Program-made: the position numbers and the translations under genes
In this document: positions 10,228 through 20,354 of the stretch, one piece after another
Layout: every line of letters begins with the position of its first letter
Numbering within the stretch: position 1 is the first letter of the stretch
NCBI RefSeq assembly: GCF_000300875.1
Contig: NZ_AMSG01000006.1
Span: 62,001-126,000 of the forward strand
Source of the DNA: Galbibacter marinus
GTDB taxonomy: Bacteria; Bacteroidota; Bacteroidia; Flavobacteriales; Flavobacteriaceae
DNA: 64,000 nt
Direction of reading: 5' to 3'
Notes under the pieces: generated by a model
The model's input: only the letters and a program-made list of their open reading frames with translations
The model's database searches: none
What the model was told of the DNA's origin: nothing

Positions 10228-10330
10228 AAACGCACCGACAACGAAAAAAGTTTAACCATAGCCACATTTGTAATTATTTTGGTAAGCTGTCCAGTCAATA
10301 AAAAATCAAGTGCTGACGAACCAAAATAAG
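10228..10330 (+). pseudogene. Possible lipoprotein signal-peptide remnant
   Basis: A start-less frame after an in-frame TAA reads ...SLTIATFVIILVSCPVNKK and stops at TAA 10327-10329. The hydrophobic run followed by SC resembles a lipoprotein signal peptide whose start and body are lost. It is only about 34 codons, so chance is possible. Confidence 0.15.
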
Positions 10331-10459
10331 CAAATGGGGTAATTAAACCTGAATACACGCTTAATTAAATATAGTTATTCTAATCAAATGTACGACAGTT
10401 CAGTTTACACTCCCGGTTAATTTACTGGTTTCTGTTTAGCACACTAATAATAAGTTTCT

Positions 10460-10916
10460 TTACCGTTCTATTTTACCCTCGATTGCTCGGCTTAAAATGC
10501 GAATACCATCTTTTCAGGGTCTGAACTTCTTGCTGTTTCTGAGCTAATCGTTTTTCATTAATAACGTAGCCTTGTACCAGATATTCTTTTAAGCGTTGAG
10601 TTGCCCATTGACGGAATTGGGTGCCCTGTCGGGATTTTACGCGATATCCAACTGAAATAATAACATCTAGATTGTAATGGTCTATCTGATATATCTTATT
10701 ATCAATTGCAGTTGTCGCAAATTTTGCGACAACTGAATCTTTATCCAGTTCTTCCTCGTCAAAGACATTGTTAATGTGTTCCCCGATAGTTTTAATATCA
10801 CGCCCAAACAATTCAGCTAATTGCTTTCGATTAAGCCATACAGTGTCCTGATCGAACGTTACTTCAACTTGAGTTTGACCATCCATGGCTTGATATATTT
10901 CAATCTGGTTCTTCAT
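10460..10916 (-). pseudogene. RhuM-family protein, frameshifted and truncated
   Basis: From ATG 10916 the frame gives the RhuM (virulence protein) N-terminus: VTFDQDTVWLNRKQLAELFG, HINNVFDEEELDKDSVVAKF, YNLDVIISVGYRVKS and FRQWATQRLKEYLVQGY. At QTLK the frame shifts: the called frame reads KRWYSHFKPSNRG, but removing one A from the AAAA run restores DGIRILSRAIEGKIER, the expected family continuation, which then stops at 10460. The result is about 150 codons against roughly 330 in full-length members. The gene is therefore doubly damaged. It sits beside a KilA-N remnant, suggesting a decayed mobile or phage-related module. Confidence 0.75.
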
Positions 10917-10926
10917 CAGTTAATTT

Positions 10927-11115
10927 TTATATACGAATATTTATACTTTCTAAATTTGAAAGAACAACCAATTGTTGGATAGTTGCCATATCTCTTATAT
11001 AGCCTTTTTCGTTGGGGTTGTCCTCACGCCATTGTTTGGCTGTTTTACCAAATAGAACTACAGATTTGATAGCAGGTTCTTGATACTCGAATAATTCTAA
11101 TTTAAGTTTTATCAT
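10927..11115 (-). pseudogene. KilA-N-type protein remnant (C-terminal part)
   Basis: A 62-codon frame containing FGKTAKQWREDNPNEKGYIRD followed by MATIQQLVVLSNLE. This pattern is typical of the C-terminal part of KilA-N domain DNA-binding proteins; the KilA-N domain itself is missing. It directly precedes the truncated RhuM gene (10 bp gap), in the same direction. Interpreted as a decayed fragment. Translation of a short product from the ATG at 11115 is possible but functionally doubtful. Confidence 0.55.
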
Positions 11116-11326
11116 TTGCCGCTGTTTTGTACATATTGCTTATAGAGGAAGGTAAGATATATTGCGAACTACTACAGGTTATTCTTTGGGTTGTTTAGTT
11201 GTAAAATAGACACTACTTCGTTGAGGTGGTCAAAGAGCCGCTGCTCATTTGATTAAGGTTTAAATTATTGAAAATTAAAAAATTTCAATTCGATTGGTTA
11301 ACTTGGGCTGCGTTAAGGGTATAACC

Positions 11327-14044
11327 ATGATTATATATAGGCTTACTTGTTTTTTGTTTTTAATATTGCTTTACGCATCTTGTAATTCACCTGATGCGGA
11401 TAAGGGAATTCGTGTTGGGTTCTCTCAAGCCATGAGTTCTGATAATTGGAGGCGCGAGATGGAAAAGAGTATGCAAATTCAATCTTCTTTATATCCTGAT
11501 ATTGATTTGGAAATAAAAAATGCAAATAATGATGTAGAGACTCAAATTAAACAGATTCAGGACTTCGTGGAGTCTAAAGTGGATGTGCTTATCGTATCCC
11601 CAATTAAATCCATGCCGGTGACCAATGCCATTGAAAATGCTACAAAATCCGGTATTCCTACAATCATTATTGATAGAAACATAGATGGTACTAATTATAC
11701 GGCCTATATAGGAGCCGATAATATTGAAATAGGGAAGGATGCCGCAAAATATATTCTTTCCGGGCTTAAGCAAAGAGCCACTGTAGTTCAAATCACTGGA
11801 GATATTGCCTCATCGCCGGCCAAAGAGCGCCAACAAGGATTTGAGACGGTACTTTCAAAATCTGACAAGGTAGATTTAATTGCCACCATTAATGGCGATT
11901 GGGAAAAGCCATCTCTAATTGCACCTTTGGAAAAGCTGCTGGACAGCGTGACTCCTAATTACATTTTTGCGCACAATGACCGTATGGCAATGGGGGTTTG
12001 GGAGGTGCTTAAGAGTCGTAACCTAGATAAGGATGTAAAAATAATCGGCGTTGATGGGTTGTATGGTCCTAACGGAGGAATACAATATGTCAAAGATGAG
12101 ATTCTTTTAGCCACCATTTTGTATCCTACAGGAGGGGCAGAGGCCATTGATTTGGCAGTTAAAATAGTACGTGGAGAACTCGTCAGAAAAAACAACACCC
12201 TAAATACAGTGGTTATTGATTCGGTCAATGTTGATTTGATGCAAAATCAGTTTAATAAACTGGTGGAACAGCAAAATGATATCAAAGGACAGCAGTTGGT
12301 AATCGATCAGCAACTAAAGGAGTATCAATCTCAGAACACGTTGATTAAATTGATGATAGGACTATTGGTACTCCTACTGGCACTGGCGCTATGGAGTATC
12401 TATTCCGGTATAAAGATTAGCCGAAGTAAACGAAAATTGGAATTGATAAATGAAAGGATTAAAACCCAAAGAAATCAAATTAAGAAATTTGCCAAACAAT
12501 TAAAGGCTTCAAATGAGAGTAAAATTAACTTTTTCACCGCCCTGTCTCATGAGTTCAAGACCCCGCTTACGCTAATTACGAGTTCTGTTGAAACCATTTT
12601 GGAGCAAAATAAAACATTGGCTGACCGTTCTTCTTTTGAAATTAACCTCATTCACAATAATTCTAAGCGGCTGAGAAGGTTGATTAATGAATTGCTTGAT
12701 TTCAGGAAACTCGAATCGGATTCGTTTTCATTAAAACCCCAAAAAGTGGATGTTGTAGAGGTATTACAACAACTTATTAACGATTTTAAATTAGAGGCCG
12801 TTAAGCATTCGGTTCGTTTAAGGGAAAAGTATCCAAAATCACCTTGTTATCTATGGATTGATATCAATGCTATTGATAAGGTTTTTTTTAATGTGCTTTC
12901 AAATGCATTGAAGTTTACCCCTGCCAACGGTAAAATAGAGGTAACAGTGGAGGAGCTGGATGAATGCGTGAAAATTTATATCAAAGATTCCGGTATTGGT
13001 ATTCCTATGGAGGATATTGAAAATATCTTTGACCCTTTTACACAAGCAACTAATAACCAAAGACCGAGTTCTGGGCTTGGGCTCTATGTTGCAAAACAAT
13101 TTGTAGAACTGCATAAAGGAACCATTGAAATTCATCTACAAAACGGTACAGAATTCGTAATTACCATACTCAAAGGAAAAGAACACTTCAAGGATTTGGT
13201 TGTCCAGTCTGAAGGTGTGAAGCATCTGAGGACCACTTCCGGTATGAACCAGGATATTAAAATAGAAACACCTCAGAAGCTTCCTGTTGTGACAAATGAG
13301 CAATTACCTAATCTCTTTATTATAGAAGACAATATAGACTTGTGTTTTCTTTTAAGAAAACAATTACAAGATGGGTTTAATATTTACCTTTCAAATGGTA
13401 TTGATGCATTTCAAGAGGCATTGGAGCTTATACCCGATATCGTTATTTGTGATCTGAATTTACCTGAAATCTCTGGTTTTGATATCGCAAAAAAGATTAA
13501 AGAGGATCTTCGCACATCACATATACCGGTAATTGTACTAACAGCACTCTCGGATGAAGAATCATATTTGAAAGCCTTAAATGCGGGCGCGGATTTTTAT
13601 ATGACTAAGCCATTCCAAATGGAGTCCCTAAGACAGGTCTTAAGGACGATGTTGTACAACAGAGAGCGGTTACGTTATTATTATACCAATAAGCTGGATA
13701 GTGTGGTGCACAGTGATTTTAATAAAGAGCAACAAGATTTTATCAAAAAAATGAACAGCCTTGTTACTGATAATTTAACCAACCCTGATTTTTCAGTGGA
13801 AGAATTGGCAAAGGCGCTACATATCTCTAGGGTTCAACTTTATAGAAAAACCAAGGCCATACTTGGGGTTTCCGTAAGTGACTATATGAACGAAATTCGA
13901 TTGGAAAGAGCTAAGGAGCTTCTTACGGACAATACCTTTTCCATAGCCGAAATTGCATATGAGGTAGGCTTCTCGTCTCCCGGGTATTTTTCCACCGCTT
14001 TTAAAAATAAATATGGAATCTCCCCAAATCGCTACAGAAGTTAG
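11327..14044 (+). CDS. Hybrid two-component regulator with periplasmic sugar-binding sensor (fructan locus)
   Basis: The start at 11327 is preferred over 11294 because it begins a lipoprotein-like signal (MIIYRLTCFLFLILLYASC). Order: type-1 periplasmic-binding (LacI-like) sensor, about residues 25-300; one TM helix (LMIGLLVLLLALALW); HisKA with SHEFKTPL (H408); HATPase with NVLSNALKFTP, DSGIGIP and GLGLYVAKQF; receiver domain with IVICDLNLPE (D709); C-terminal AraC HTH. This matches the BT1754 class of Bacteroides regulators, which bind fructose and activate fructan loci. It lies 245 bp upstream of the transporter-GH32-SusCD run and is the likely activator. The ligand is inferred from context. 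Confidence 0.92.
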   Translation: MIIYRLTCFLFLILLYASCNSPDADKGIRVGFSQAMSSDNWRREMEKSMQIQSSLYPDIDLEIKNANNDVETQIKQIQDFVESKVDVLIVSPIKSMPVTNAIENATKSGIPTIIIDRNIDGTNYTAYIGADNIEIGKDAAKYILSGLKQRATVVQITGDIASSPAKERQQGFETVLSKSDKVDLIATINGDWEKPSLIAPLEKLLDSVTPNYIFAHNDRMAMGVWEVLKSRNLDKDVKIIGVDGLYGPNGGIQYVKDEILLATILYPTGGAEAIDLAVKIVRGELVRKNNTLNTVVIDSVNVDLMQNQFNKLVEQQNDIKGQQLVIDQQLKEYQSQNTLIKLMIGLLVLLLALALWSIYSGIKISRSKRKLELINERIKTQRNQIKKFAKQLKASNESKINFFTALSHEFKTPLTLITSSVETILEQNKTLADRSSFEINLIHNNSKRLRRLINELLDFRKLESDSFSLKPQKVDVVEVLQQLINDFKLEAVKHSVRLREKYPKSPCYLWIDINAIDKVFFNVLSNALKFTPANGKIEVTVEELDECVKIYIKDSGIGIPMEDIENIFDPFTQATNNQRPSSGLGLYVAKQFVELHKGTIEIHLQNGTEFVITILKGKEHFKDLVVQSEGVKHLRTTSGMNQDIKIETPQKLPVVTNEQLPNLFIIEDNIDLCFLLRKQLQDGFNIYLSNGIDAFQEALELIPDIVICDLNLPEISGFDIAKKIKEDLRTSHIPVIVLTALSDEESYLKALNAGADFYMTKPFQMESLRQVLRTMLYNRERLRYYYTNKLDSVVHSDFNKEQQDFIKKMNSLVTDNLTNPDFSVEELAKALHISRVQLYRKTKAILGVSVSDYMNEIRLERAKELLTDNTFSIAEIAYEVGFSSPGYFSTAFKNKYGISPNRYRS

Positions 14045-14289
14045 AATGGACATTTAGAACGTTATCGTTATAGTTTGGTCAAATGATGTATCAATTTTTA
14101 AATTTAGGTTACATGACTAAAACTATTACGTTGTAGTTTTAAAATGTTAAAATTAGTTAAATATCTGTAAGTTAGGTTTTTGTCTGCAATTAGAGGGCTG
14201 ATTAACAATTTCAGAAGTTTTTGAATTTTTCTTAGAATAGACAATGATTTATTACGCATACTTTAGTGGTCTAACATTAAAGATGTGCT

Positions 14290-15624
14290 ATGAATAAATT
14301 GACACTTTGGTCTATTTGTGCTGCTCTTGCAGGGTTTCTTTTTGGGTTTGATACTGTAGTTATATCAGGAGCCGATAAGCAATTGCAAGAACTATGGGGT
14401 ACAACGGATGCCTTCCATGGTTCTGTTGTAATGGCAATGGCCTTATGGGGAACAGTAGTGGGTGCTATATTTGGAGGGATTCCCACCAATAAGTTTGGTC
14501 GAAGGAACACCTTATTCTTTATAGGGGCATTGTATTTGGTCTCCGCAATTGGTTCGGCGCTTGTAAATGATCCAGTTTCTTTTGCCGCATTCCGATTTAT
14601 TGGTGGACTAGGCGTTGGAGCCTCTACCATTGCCGCTCCTACCTATATCTCAGAGATCGCTCCACCTAAGAATCGAGGCCGCTTGGTTTCTATGTATCAG
14701 TTTAATATTGTACTGGGTATACTTATGGCCTTTCTTTCCAATTATTTGCTGCGAGATGCGGGGAATCAGCCTTGGAGGTGGATGCTTGGCGTGGAAGCCA
14801 TTCCGGCTTTTATATATATGCTTTTTGTTTTGTTTATTCCAAAGAGCCCAAGATGGTTGTTGTCCAAATCAAAAATTGCCGAGGCCAAACAGGTGCTACA
14901 AAAAATGAATATCGGCATGGATATAGACCAGCTATCCGAGAATATCCAACAATCTAAAGGAGATAGAACTACAGCGGAGTCTATTTTTTTAAAAAGGTAT
15001 CGCTTCCCATTAATGTTGGCATTTTTAGTAGCTTTTTTTAACCAAATGTCCGGTATAAATGCCTTTCTATATTATGCACCACGAATTTTTGAAATAGCCG
15101 GTTTAGAGCAGGATTCCTCTTTGCTAAGCAGCATTGGTATAGGAGTGGTGAATTTGATATTCACCCTTATCGGTGTATTTCTAATTGATAAAGCAGGTCG
15201 AAAACAATTGATGTTGGTTGGATCTATCGGCTATATAATCTCACTTTTACTAGTGGCCTGTGCATTTTTCTTTCAATGGGGAGGTTTATGGGTTCCAATC
15301 TTCCTCTTTATTTTTATCGCCTCTCATGCCGTAGGGCAGGGCGCTGTGATTTGGGTATTCATTTCTGAAATCTTCCCCAATCACTTGCGAGCCTCGGGCC
15401 AGGCATTCGGTTCTTCTGTTCACTGGGTGCTGGCTGCTATCATCCCGTCATTTGTTCCGGTATTATTCACCTCTATCGGGGCTGGGTATGTATTTCTGTT
15501 TTTTGCTATTATGATGTTTTTCCAACTACTATTTGTCTTGTTTATGATGCCCGAAACCAAAGGGAAATCACTCGAAGATCTGAGTAGGGAACTTTCTTTA
15601 AAATCTAAATTTAAATCTAACTGA
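14290..15624 (+). CDS. MFS sugar porter (probable fructose transporter)
   Basis: A 444-residue, 12-TM major facilitator of the sugar porter family: GFLFGFDTVVISGA in TM1, the NKFGRR loop after TM2, RFIGGLGVGA, the PESPR-like PKSPRWLL at the centre, a DKAGRKQ second-half loop and PETKGKSLEDL at the C-terminus. It probably moves fructose or short fructo-oligosaccharides through the inner membrane with protons. It begins the operon with GH32 (2 bp gap). Substrate is inferred from the GH32 and fructokinase neighbours. Confidence 0.9.
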   Translation: MNKLTLWSICAALAGFLFGFDTVVISGADKQLQELWGTTDAFHGSVVMAMALWGTVVGAIFGGIPTNKFGRRNTLFFIGALYLVSAIGSALVNDPVSFAAFRFIGGLGVGASTIAAPTYISEIAPPKNRGRLVSMYQFNIVLGILMAFLSNYLLRDAGNQPWRWMLGVEAIPAFIYMLFVLFIPKSPRWLLSKSKIAEAKQVLQKMNIGMDIDQLSENIQQSKGDRTTAESIFLKRYRFPLMLAFLVAFFNQMSGINAFLYYAPRIFEIAGLEQDSSLLSSIGIGVVNLIFTLIGVFLIDKAGRKQLMLVGSIGYIISLLLVACAFFFQWGGLWVPIFLFIFIASHAVGQGAVIWVFISEIFPNHLRASGQAFGSSVHWVLAAIIPSFVPVLFTSIGAGYVFLFFAIMMFFQLLFVLFMMPETKGKSLEDLSRELSLKSKFKSN

Positions 15625-15626
15625 TT

Positions 15627-17222
15627 ATGAATGTTAACACGCTAACTCTAACAATTTTATTAAGTACAATTTTGCTTTTCTCCAGTTGCAAGGACAGCTC
15701 TGAGAAAACCAAAGCGACCTCTGAGAATCTGGTGATCAGTGCTGAGATGCAGGATACAGATTACAGACCGAATTTTCACTTCACTCCAAAGGAGAATTGG
15801 ATGAATGATCCAAACGGGATGTTCTATCTAGATGGAACCTACCATTTATTCTATCAATACCACCCTGAGAGCAGTACCTGGGGAACCATGCATTGGGGGC
15901 ATGCCACCTCCAAGGACATGATTAGTTGGCAGCACCAACCCGTGGCTTTATTTCCGGACGAGCACGGATGGATATTCTCCGGAAGCGCCGTGGTGGATAA
16001 GAACAACACCTCAGGGCTGGGCAGCGATGGGCAAGTGCCAATAGTAGCTTTGTTTACCTATCACGATATGGAAGGTGAGAAAAGCGGACGCGATGATTTT
16101 CAGACTCAAGGAATGGCCTATAGTCTGGATAAGGGAAAGACTTGGATCAAATATAAGAATAATCCGGTGCTTAAAAATCCGGGGATCAGAGACTTTAGAG
16201 ACCCTAAAGTGACTTGGGACGCGCAGCGCAATCAGTGGGTGATGGCCTTGGCTACTTACGAAAAAAACCTGTTTTACACCTCAAAGGACTTAATTGATTG
16301 GGAATTTGCTTCTGATTTTGGGGAAGGAATTGGTGCCCATGGTGGTGTTTGGGAATGCCCGGATTTTATTCCAATGAAGGTCCAGGGAACTGACACGGTC
16401 AAATGGGTGCTTATCCAGAGTTTAAATCCGGGGGCTTATAACGGCGGATCGGGGACGCAGTATTTTGTGGGAGATTTCGATGGAAAAACCTTCACTCCGG
16501 AATCCTATGTGAATGATCTGGGAGAGAAACACGATTATTGGATTGATTTTGGAAAGGATAATTATGCCGGAGTGACCTGGAATAACGCACCTGGTGGAAG
16601 AACCTTATTTATCGGATGGATGTCCAATTGGGAATATGCCAATGTAGTTCCCACAGAGACCTGGAGAAGTACCTCCACTATTGCAAGAGAACTTAAGCTT
16701 CACCTTGTAGATGGGGTATACCGTATTTCTTCTGCCCCTGTGATGGAATTAGATTCCTATTTAGATAAGAGCTTTACAAAAGCATCTATGGAACTCTCAA
16801 AGGGATCTACCATTGTATCTGTAGATGATGTATCATTGTCCAAGACGGAACTCTCTTTTGAAATCCCTAAATTAGAGGATAAGGATTACAAATTCTTACT
16901 CACCAATGCCATTGGAGATAGCCTGACTTTTGGATACGATCATTCTAAGGCGCAGTTCTATATCGATCGTTCGAAATCCGGTAAGGTTGATTTTAACGAG
17001 AATTTTGCAAAAAAACCATCGGTTGCTCCCCGAATTTCCGACAATGAAAATTTAAGTGTTACTGTTTTATTAGATAAGACTTCTATCGAATTATTCTTTG
17101 ATAAGGGAACAACAGTGATGTCTGAAATATTTTTCCCTAAAAACTCTTTCCTAGAATTTAAATCACTTTCTAACCACACATTTTTAATAACCGATTTAAA
17201 AGCAAGCGAACTAAAACTTTAA
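15627..17222 (+). CDS. GH32 fructanase/levanase-type lipoprotein
   Basis: A 531-residue protein with a lipoprotein signal (LLFSSC, C21). The GH32 five-blade propeller carries all three signature motifs: WMNDPNG with nucleophile D61, FRDP with transition-state stabiliser D192, and WECPDF with acid/base E243. A C-terminal beta-sandwich follows from about residue 390. It hydrolyses beta-fructosidic bonds in fructans or sucrose; endo- or exo-action and levan or inulin preference cannot be read from the sequence. As a lipoprotein it is periplasmic or surface-attached. It lies between the MFS gene (2 bp) and susC (11 bp), clearly one operon. Confidence 0.94.
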   Translation: MNVNTLTLTILLSTILLFSSCKDSSEKTKATSENLVISAEMQDTDYRPNFHFTPKENWMNDPNGMFYLDGTYHLFYQYHPESSTWGTMHWGHATSKDMISWQHQPVALFPDEHGWIFSGSAVVDKNNTSGLGSDGQVPIVALFTYHDMEGEKSGRDDFQTQGMAYSLDKGKTWIKYKNNPVLKNPGIRDFRDPKVTWDAQRNQWVMALATYEKNLFYTSKDLIDWEFASDFGEGIGAHGGVWECPDFIPMKVQGTDTVKWVLIQSLNPGAYNGGSGTQYFVGDFDGKTFTPESYVNDLGEKHDYWIDFGKDNYAGVTWNNAPGGRTLFIGWMSNWEYANVVPTETWRSTSTIARELKLHLVDGVYRISSAPVMELDSYLDKSFTKASMELSKGSTIVSVDDVSLSKTELSFEIPKLEDKDYKFLLTNAIGDSLTFGYDHSKAQFYIDRSKSGKVDFNENFAKKPSVAPRISDNENLSVTVLLDKTSIELFFDKGTTVMSEIFFPKNSFLEFKSLSNHTFLITDLKASELKL

Positions 17223-17233
17223 AAACCAAACTT

Positions 17234-20200
17234 ATGAATCATAAATTAATTGTGATGTTTTGTTTGTTGTTCTCCATGACCATTTGGAGTCAACAAGCAC
17301 AAGTCAGCGGTACCATAATTTCGCAGGATGATCAACTGCCTTTGCCTGGAGTATCAGTTTTGATTAAGAATACTCAAAAAGGGACGGTTACAGATTTTGA
17401 CGGTAATTTTAGTCTACAGAATGTGGCATCAGATGCTGTATTGGTCATTAGTTACGTAGGATTTTCCACTGTTGAAATTCCTGTAAATGGCTCAAATTCT
17501 ATAGATGTAGCACTGAAAATTGATGCGCAACAGTTGGATGAAGTCGTGCTGACGGGCTATACCACCCAGAAAAAGGCAGATATCACAGGAGCTGTTTCTG
17601 TGGTGGATATCGATGAAATGAATAAACAACCACAAGCAAATCCAATGCAGGCATTGCAGGGTAGGGTTGCTGGGGTGAAAATCACCTCCGACGGAACCCC
17701 AAGTGGCGGGAATACCCAAATCCTTATCAGGGGTGTAGGGACTCTTAACAATACGGATCCGCTTTATATCATAGATGGAGTGCCTACCAAATCCGGTATG
17801 CATGAGTTAAATCCCAATGATATTGAGTCTATTCAGGTCTTAAAAGATGCCGCCTCTGCCAGTATTTACGGGTCCAGAGCTTCAAACGGTGTTATAGTAA
17901 TTACCACCAAAAGCGGGAAAAATGGGAAGATGCGAGTTAATTTTAAAAACTACACCTCCATTTCTAACTACACCAACAGACAGGAGGTTCTCAATGCACA
18001 ACAGTATGGTCAGGTGCTTTGGCAGGCCATGATAAACGATGGTTTGGATCCCAATTCGAATAATTTAAGTTATCAATTTCAATGGAGCGAGAATCAGGGA
18101 ACCCCTAGGTTAAACCAAGTTTTGATGCCTGAATACTTGGATGCTGAAAAGACCCTCAGGGCTTCAGATACGGATTGGTATGATGAATTATCCAGGATGG
18201 GAATTGCACAATCTTATAATTTATCGGTCTCTAATGGAACCGATAAAGGTAATTACCTCTTCTCCTTGGGGTATTATGACAATCAAGGAATTATTAAACA
18301 GACCAGCTTTAACCGGATTTCTGCCAGAATGAACAGTTCTTATAAACTCTTCAATGATCGCGTTACCATAGGTGAAAACTTTACCGTTAACAGGACCGAA
18401 GAAGTGAGTGATCCTGGTGTATTGGACCCTGCATTAAGAGCGCTGCCCATCATACCGGTAAGGACCGTAGACGGCCAAGGATGGGGAGGCCCGGTTGGGG
18501 GAATGAACGATCGTCAAAACCCGGTGCGACTTCTTCAGTACAATAAAGATAATGGATATGAATTTCAACGTCTTTTCGGGAACCTCTACATTGATGTGGA
18601 GCCTATCGATAATCTTCATATTAAAACCAATCTTGGAGTCGATCAGGGAAGTTTTTACAAACGAACACTGCAAAGAAGTTATCAATCCGGTTATTTAAAA
18701 AATGATCAAAACGCAGTGACTATTGATCAGAACACCTCCAATAAGATTACATGGAGTAATACTATTACATATGATCTGACCCTAGAGAATCATAAATTTA
18801 ATGTGTTGGGAGGAACTGAAATATATAGAGAAAAAGTTGAGAATACGTATTTAAGAAAAGAGGACTTTTTACTTGAAACACCACAGTATATGTACCCGGA
18901 TGCCGGAACTGGAGAGTCTTTTACTGGAGGGAGTGCAACCTCCTTTAGTTTGGTTTCCTTTTTTGGAAAACTGTCTTATGATTTTGATAGTCGCTATTTG
19001 TTCTCCGCTACTATCCGTAGGGACGGTTCTTCTCGCTTTGGAGCCAACAATCGTTATGGTACCTTCCCTGCATTTTCAGCGGGTTGGAGGATCAGTGATG
19101 AAGGTTTTATGGAGAATTCCAATCTTATCTCTGATTTAAAATTGAGAGTTGGATGGGGACAAACCGGAAATCAGCAAATTGACAATAATGCCATTTATTC
19201 ATTATACATCGCAGACTACGCCGGTGGTGATCCTACCTGGGGGACCTCTCATGGAACTGCTTATGATTTGTCGGGAACGGGAAGTGGATTATTGCCTTCG
19301 GGTTTTAGATCTATTCAAATCGGAAATGATGACTTAAAATGGGAAACTACAACACAGACCAATATTGGTTTAGATTTCGGGCTTTTTGATCAGCATTTAA
19401 GCGGATCGCTTGATCTTTACTATAAGGAAACGGAAGACATCTTAGTATTACCACCATACCTGGGAGCCATCGGAGAAGGTGGAAACCGATGGGTGAACGG
19501 GGCATCCATGGAGAACAAAGGTATTGAGTTTGCTTTGTTATACAGAGGAGGTAAATCCGATGGATTGTCCTATGAGATCTCGGGAAATATTGCTCTTAAT
19601 AGAAATAAGATTACTTATTTACCTGTTGAGGTGCAAAACAATTACGGCGGAAACGGAATGGATGATAATATTCTTGGAAGGCCTATAAACTCCATGTATG
19701 GATATGTTACCGATGGTCTTTTTACCTCCGAAGAGGAACTTCAAAATTCTGCGCAGCAACAAGGAAAGGATCTAGGAAGAATCCGGTTTGAGGACTTAAA
19801 CGGTGATGGGGTTATTGATGATAAGGATAGAGCTTGGATTGGAAATCCGAACCCTAGTTTTACCTATGGATTAAATCTGAGTTTTGCCTATAAGGGTTTT
19901 GATTTGAATTTGTTTTTTGACGGAGTAGGGGACGTGGATGTGATAAATTCCAGAAAATATCAAACAGATTTTTGGAGTGTGGATGATGTGGGATCCAATA
20001 AGGGAAGCAGGCTATTAAATGCTTGGTCACCAAGTAATCCTGATTCCACTATTCCAGCACTTACAACTATTGATAGTAATGCAGAAAACCGTTTTTCAAC
20101 CTATTATATAGAACCCGGTGATTATTTTAAACTCCGAAACTTACAAATAGGATACACCATTGACCAAAGTATAGTGAATCGTATTGGACTGAGTTCCCTA

Positions 20201-20332
20201 AGGTTTTATACCGGAGGTCAGAATCTTTTCACGATTAATTCTAAGAAGTTCACCGGAGTTGATCCTGAAAACCCTGCCTTCGGATACCCTTTACCGTTAA
20301 CGGTGACCATGGGAATGGATATAAGCTTCTAA
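17234..20332 (+). CDS. SusC-like TonB-dependent transporter
   Basis: A 1032-residue outer-membrane protein. Signal peptide (MNHKLIVMFCLLFSMTIWSQ), CarboxypepD-regulatory-like domain (about 25-105, with GVSVLIKNTQKGTVTDFDG), plug domain (QALQGRVAGVKIT, IRGVGTLNNTDPLYIIDG, IYGSRASNGVIVITTK) and a 22-strand barrel ending in aromatic F (MGMDISF). It imports glycan fragments using TonB energy in complex with the downstream SusD lipoprotein (22 bp gap). Fructan is inferred as substrate from GH32 and fructokinase. Confidence 0.95.
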   Translation: MNHKLIVMFCLLFSMTIWSQQAQVSGTIISQDDQLPLPGVSVLIKNTQKGTVTDFDGNFSLQNVASDAVLVISYVGFSTVEIPVNGSNSIDVALKIDAQQLDEVVLTGYTTQKKADITGAVSVVDIDEMNKQPQANPMQALQGRVAGVKITSDGTPSGGNTQILIRGVGTLNNTDPLYIIDGVPTKSGMHELNPNDIESIQVLKDAASASIYGSRASNGVIVITTKSGKNGKMRVNFKNYTSISNYTNRQEVLNAQQYGQVLWQAMINDGLDPNSNNLSYQFQWSENQGTPRLNQVLMPEYLDAEKTLRASDTDWYDELSRMGIAQSYNLSVSNGTDKGNYLFSLGYYDNQGIIKQTSFNRISARMNSSYKLFNDRVTIGENFTVNRTEEVSDPGVLDPALRALPIIPVRTVDGQGWGGPVGGMNDRQNPVRLLQYNKDNGYEFQRLFGNLYIDVEPIDNLHIKTNLGVDQGSFYKRTLQRSYQSGYLKNDQNAVTIDQNTSNKITWSNTITYDLTLENHKFNVLGGTEIYREKVENTYLRKEDFLLETPQYMYPDAGTGESFTGGSATSFSLVSFFGKLSYDFDSRYLFSATIRRDGSSRFGANNRYGTFPAFSAGWRISDEGFMENSNLISDLKLRVGWGQTGNQQIDNNAIYSLYIADYAGGDPTWGTSHGTAYDLSGTGSGLLPSGFRSIQIGNDDLKWETTTQTNIGLDFGLFDQHLSGSLDLYYKETEDILVLPPYLGAIGEGGNRWVNGASMENKGIEFALLYRGGKSDGLSYEISGNIALNRNKITYLPVEVQNNYGGNGMDDNILGRPINSMYGYVTDGLFTSEEELQNSAQQQGKDLGRIRFEDLNGDGVIDDKDRAWIGNPNPSFTYGLNLSFAYKGFDLNLFFDGVGDVDVINSRKYQTDFWSVDDVGSNKGSRLLNAWSPSNPDSTIPALTTIDSNAENRFSTYYIEPGDYFKLRNLQIGYTIDQSIVNRIGLSSLRFYTGGQNLFTINSKKFTGVDPENPAFGYPLPLTVTMGMDISF

Positions 20333-20354
20333 CACACTTAAAAATAAAAGAATC

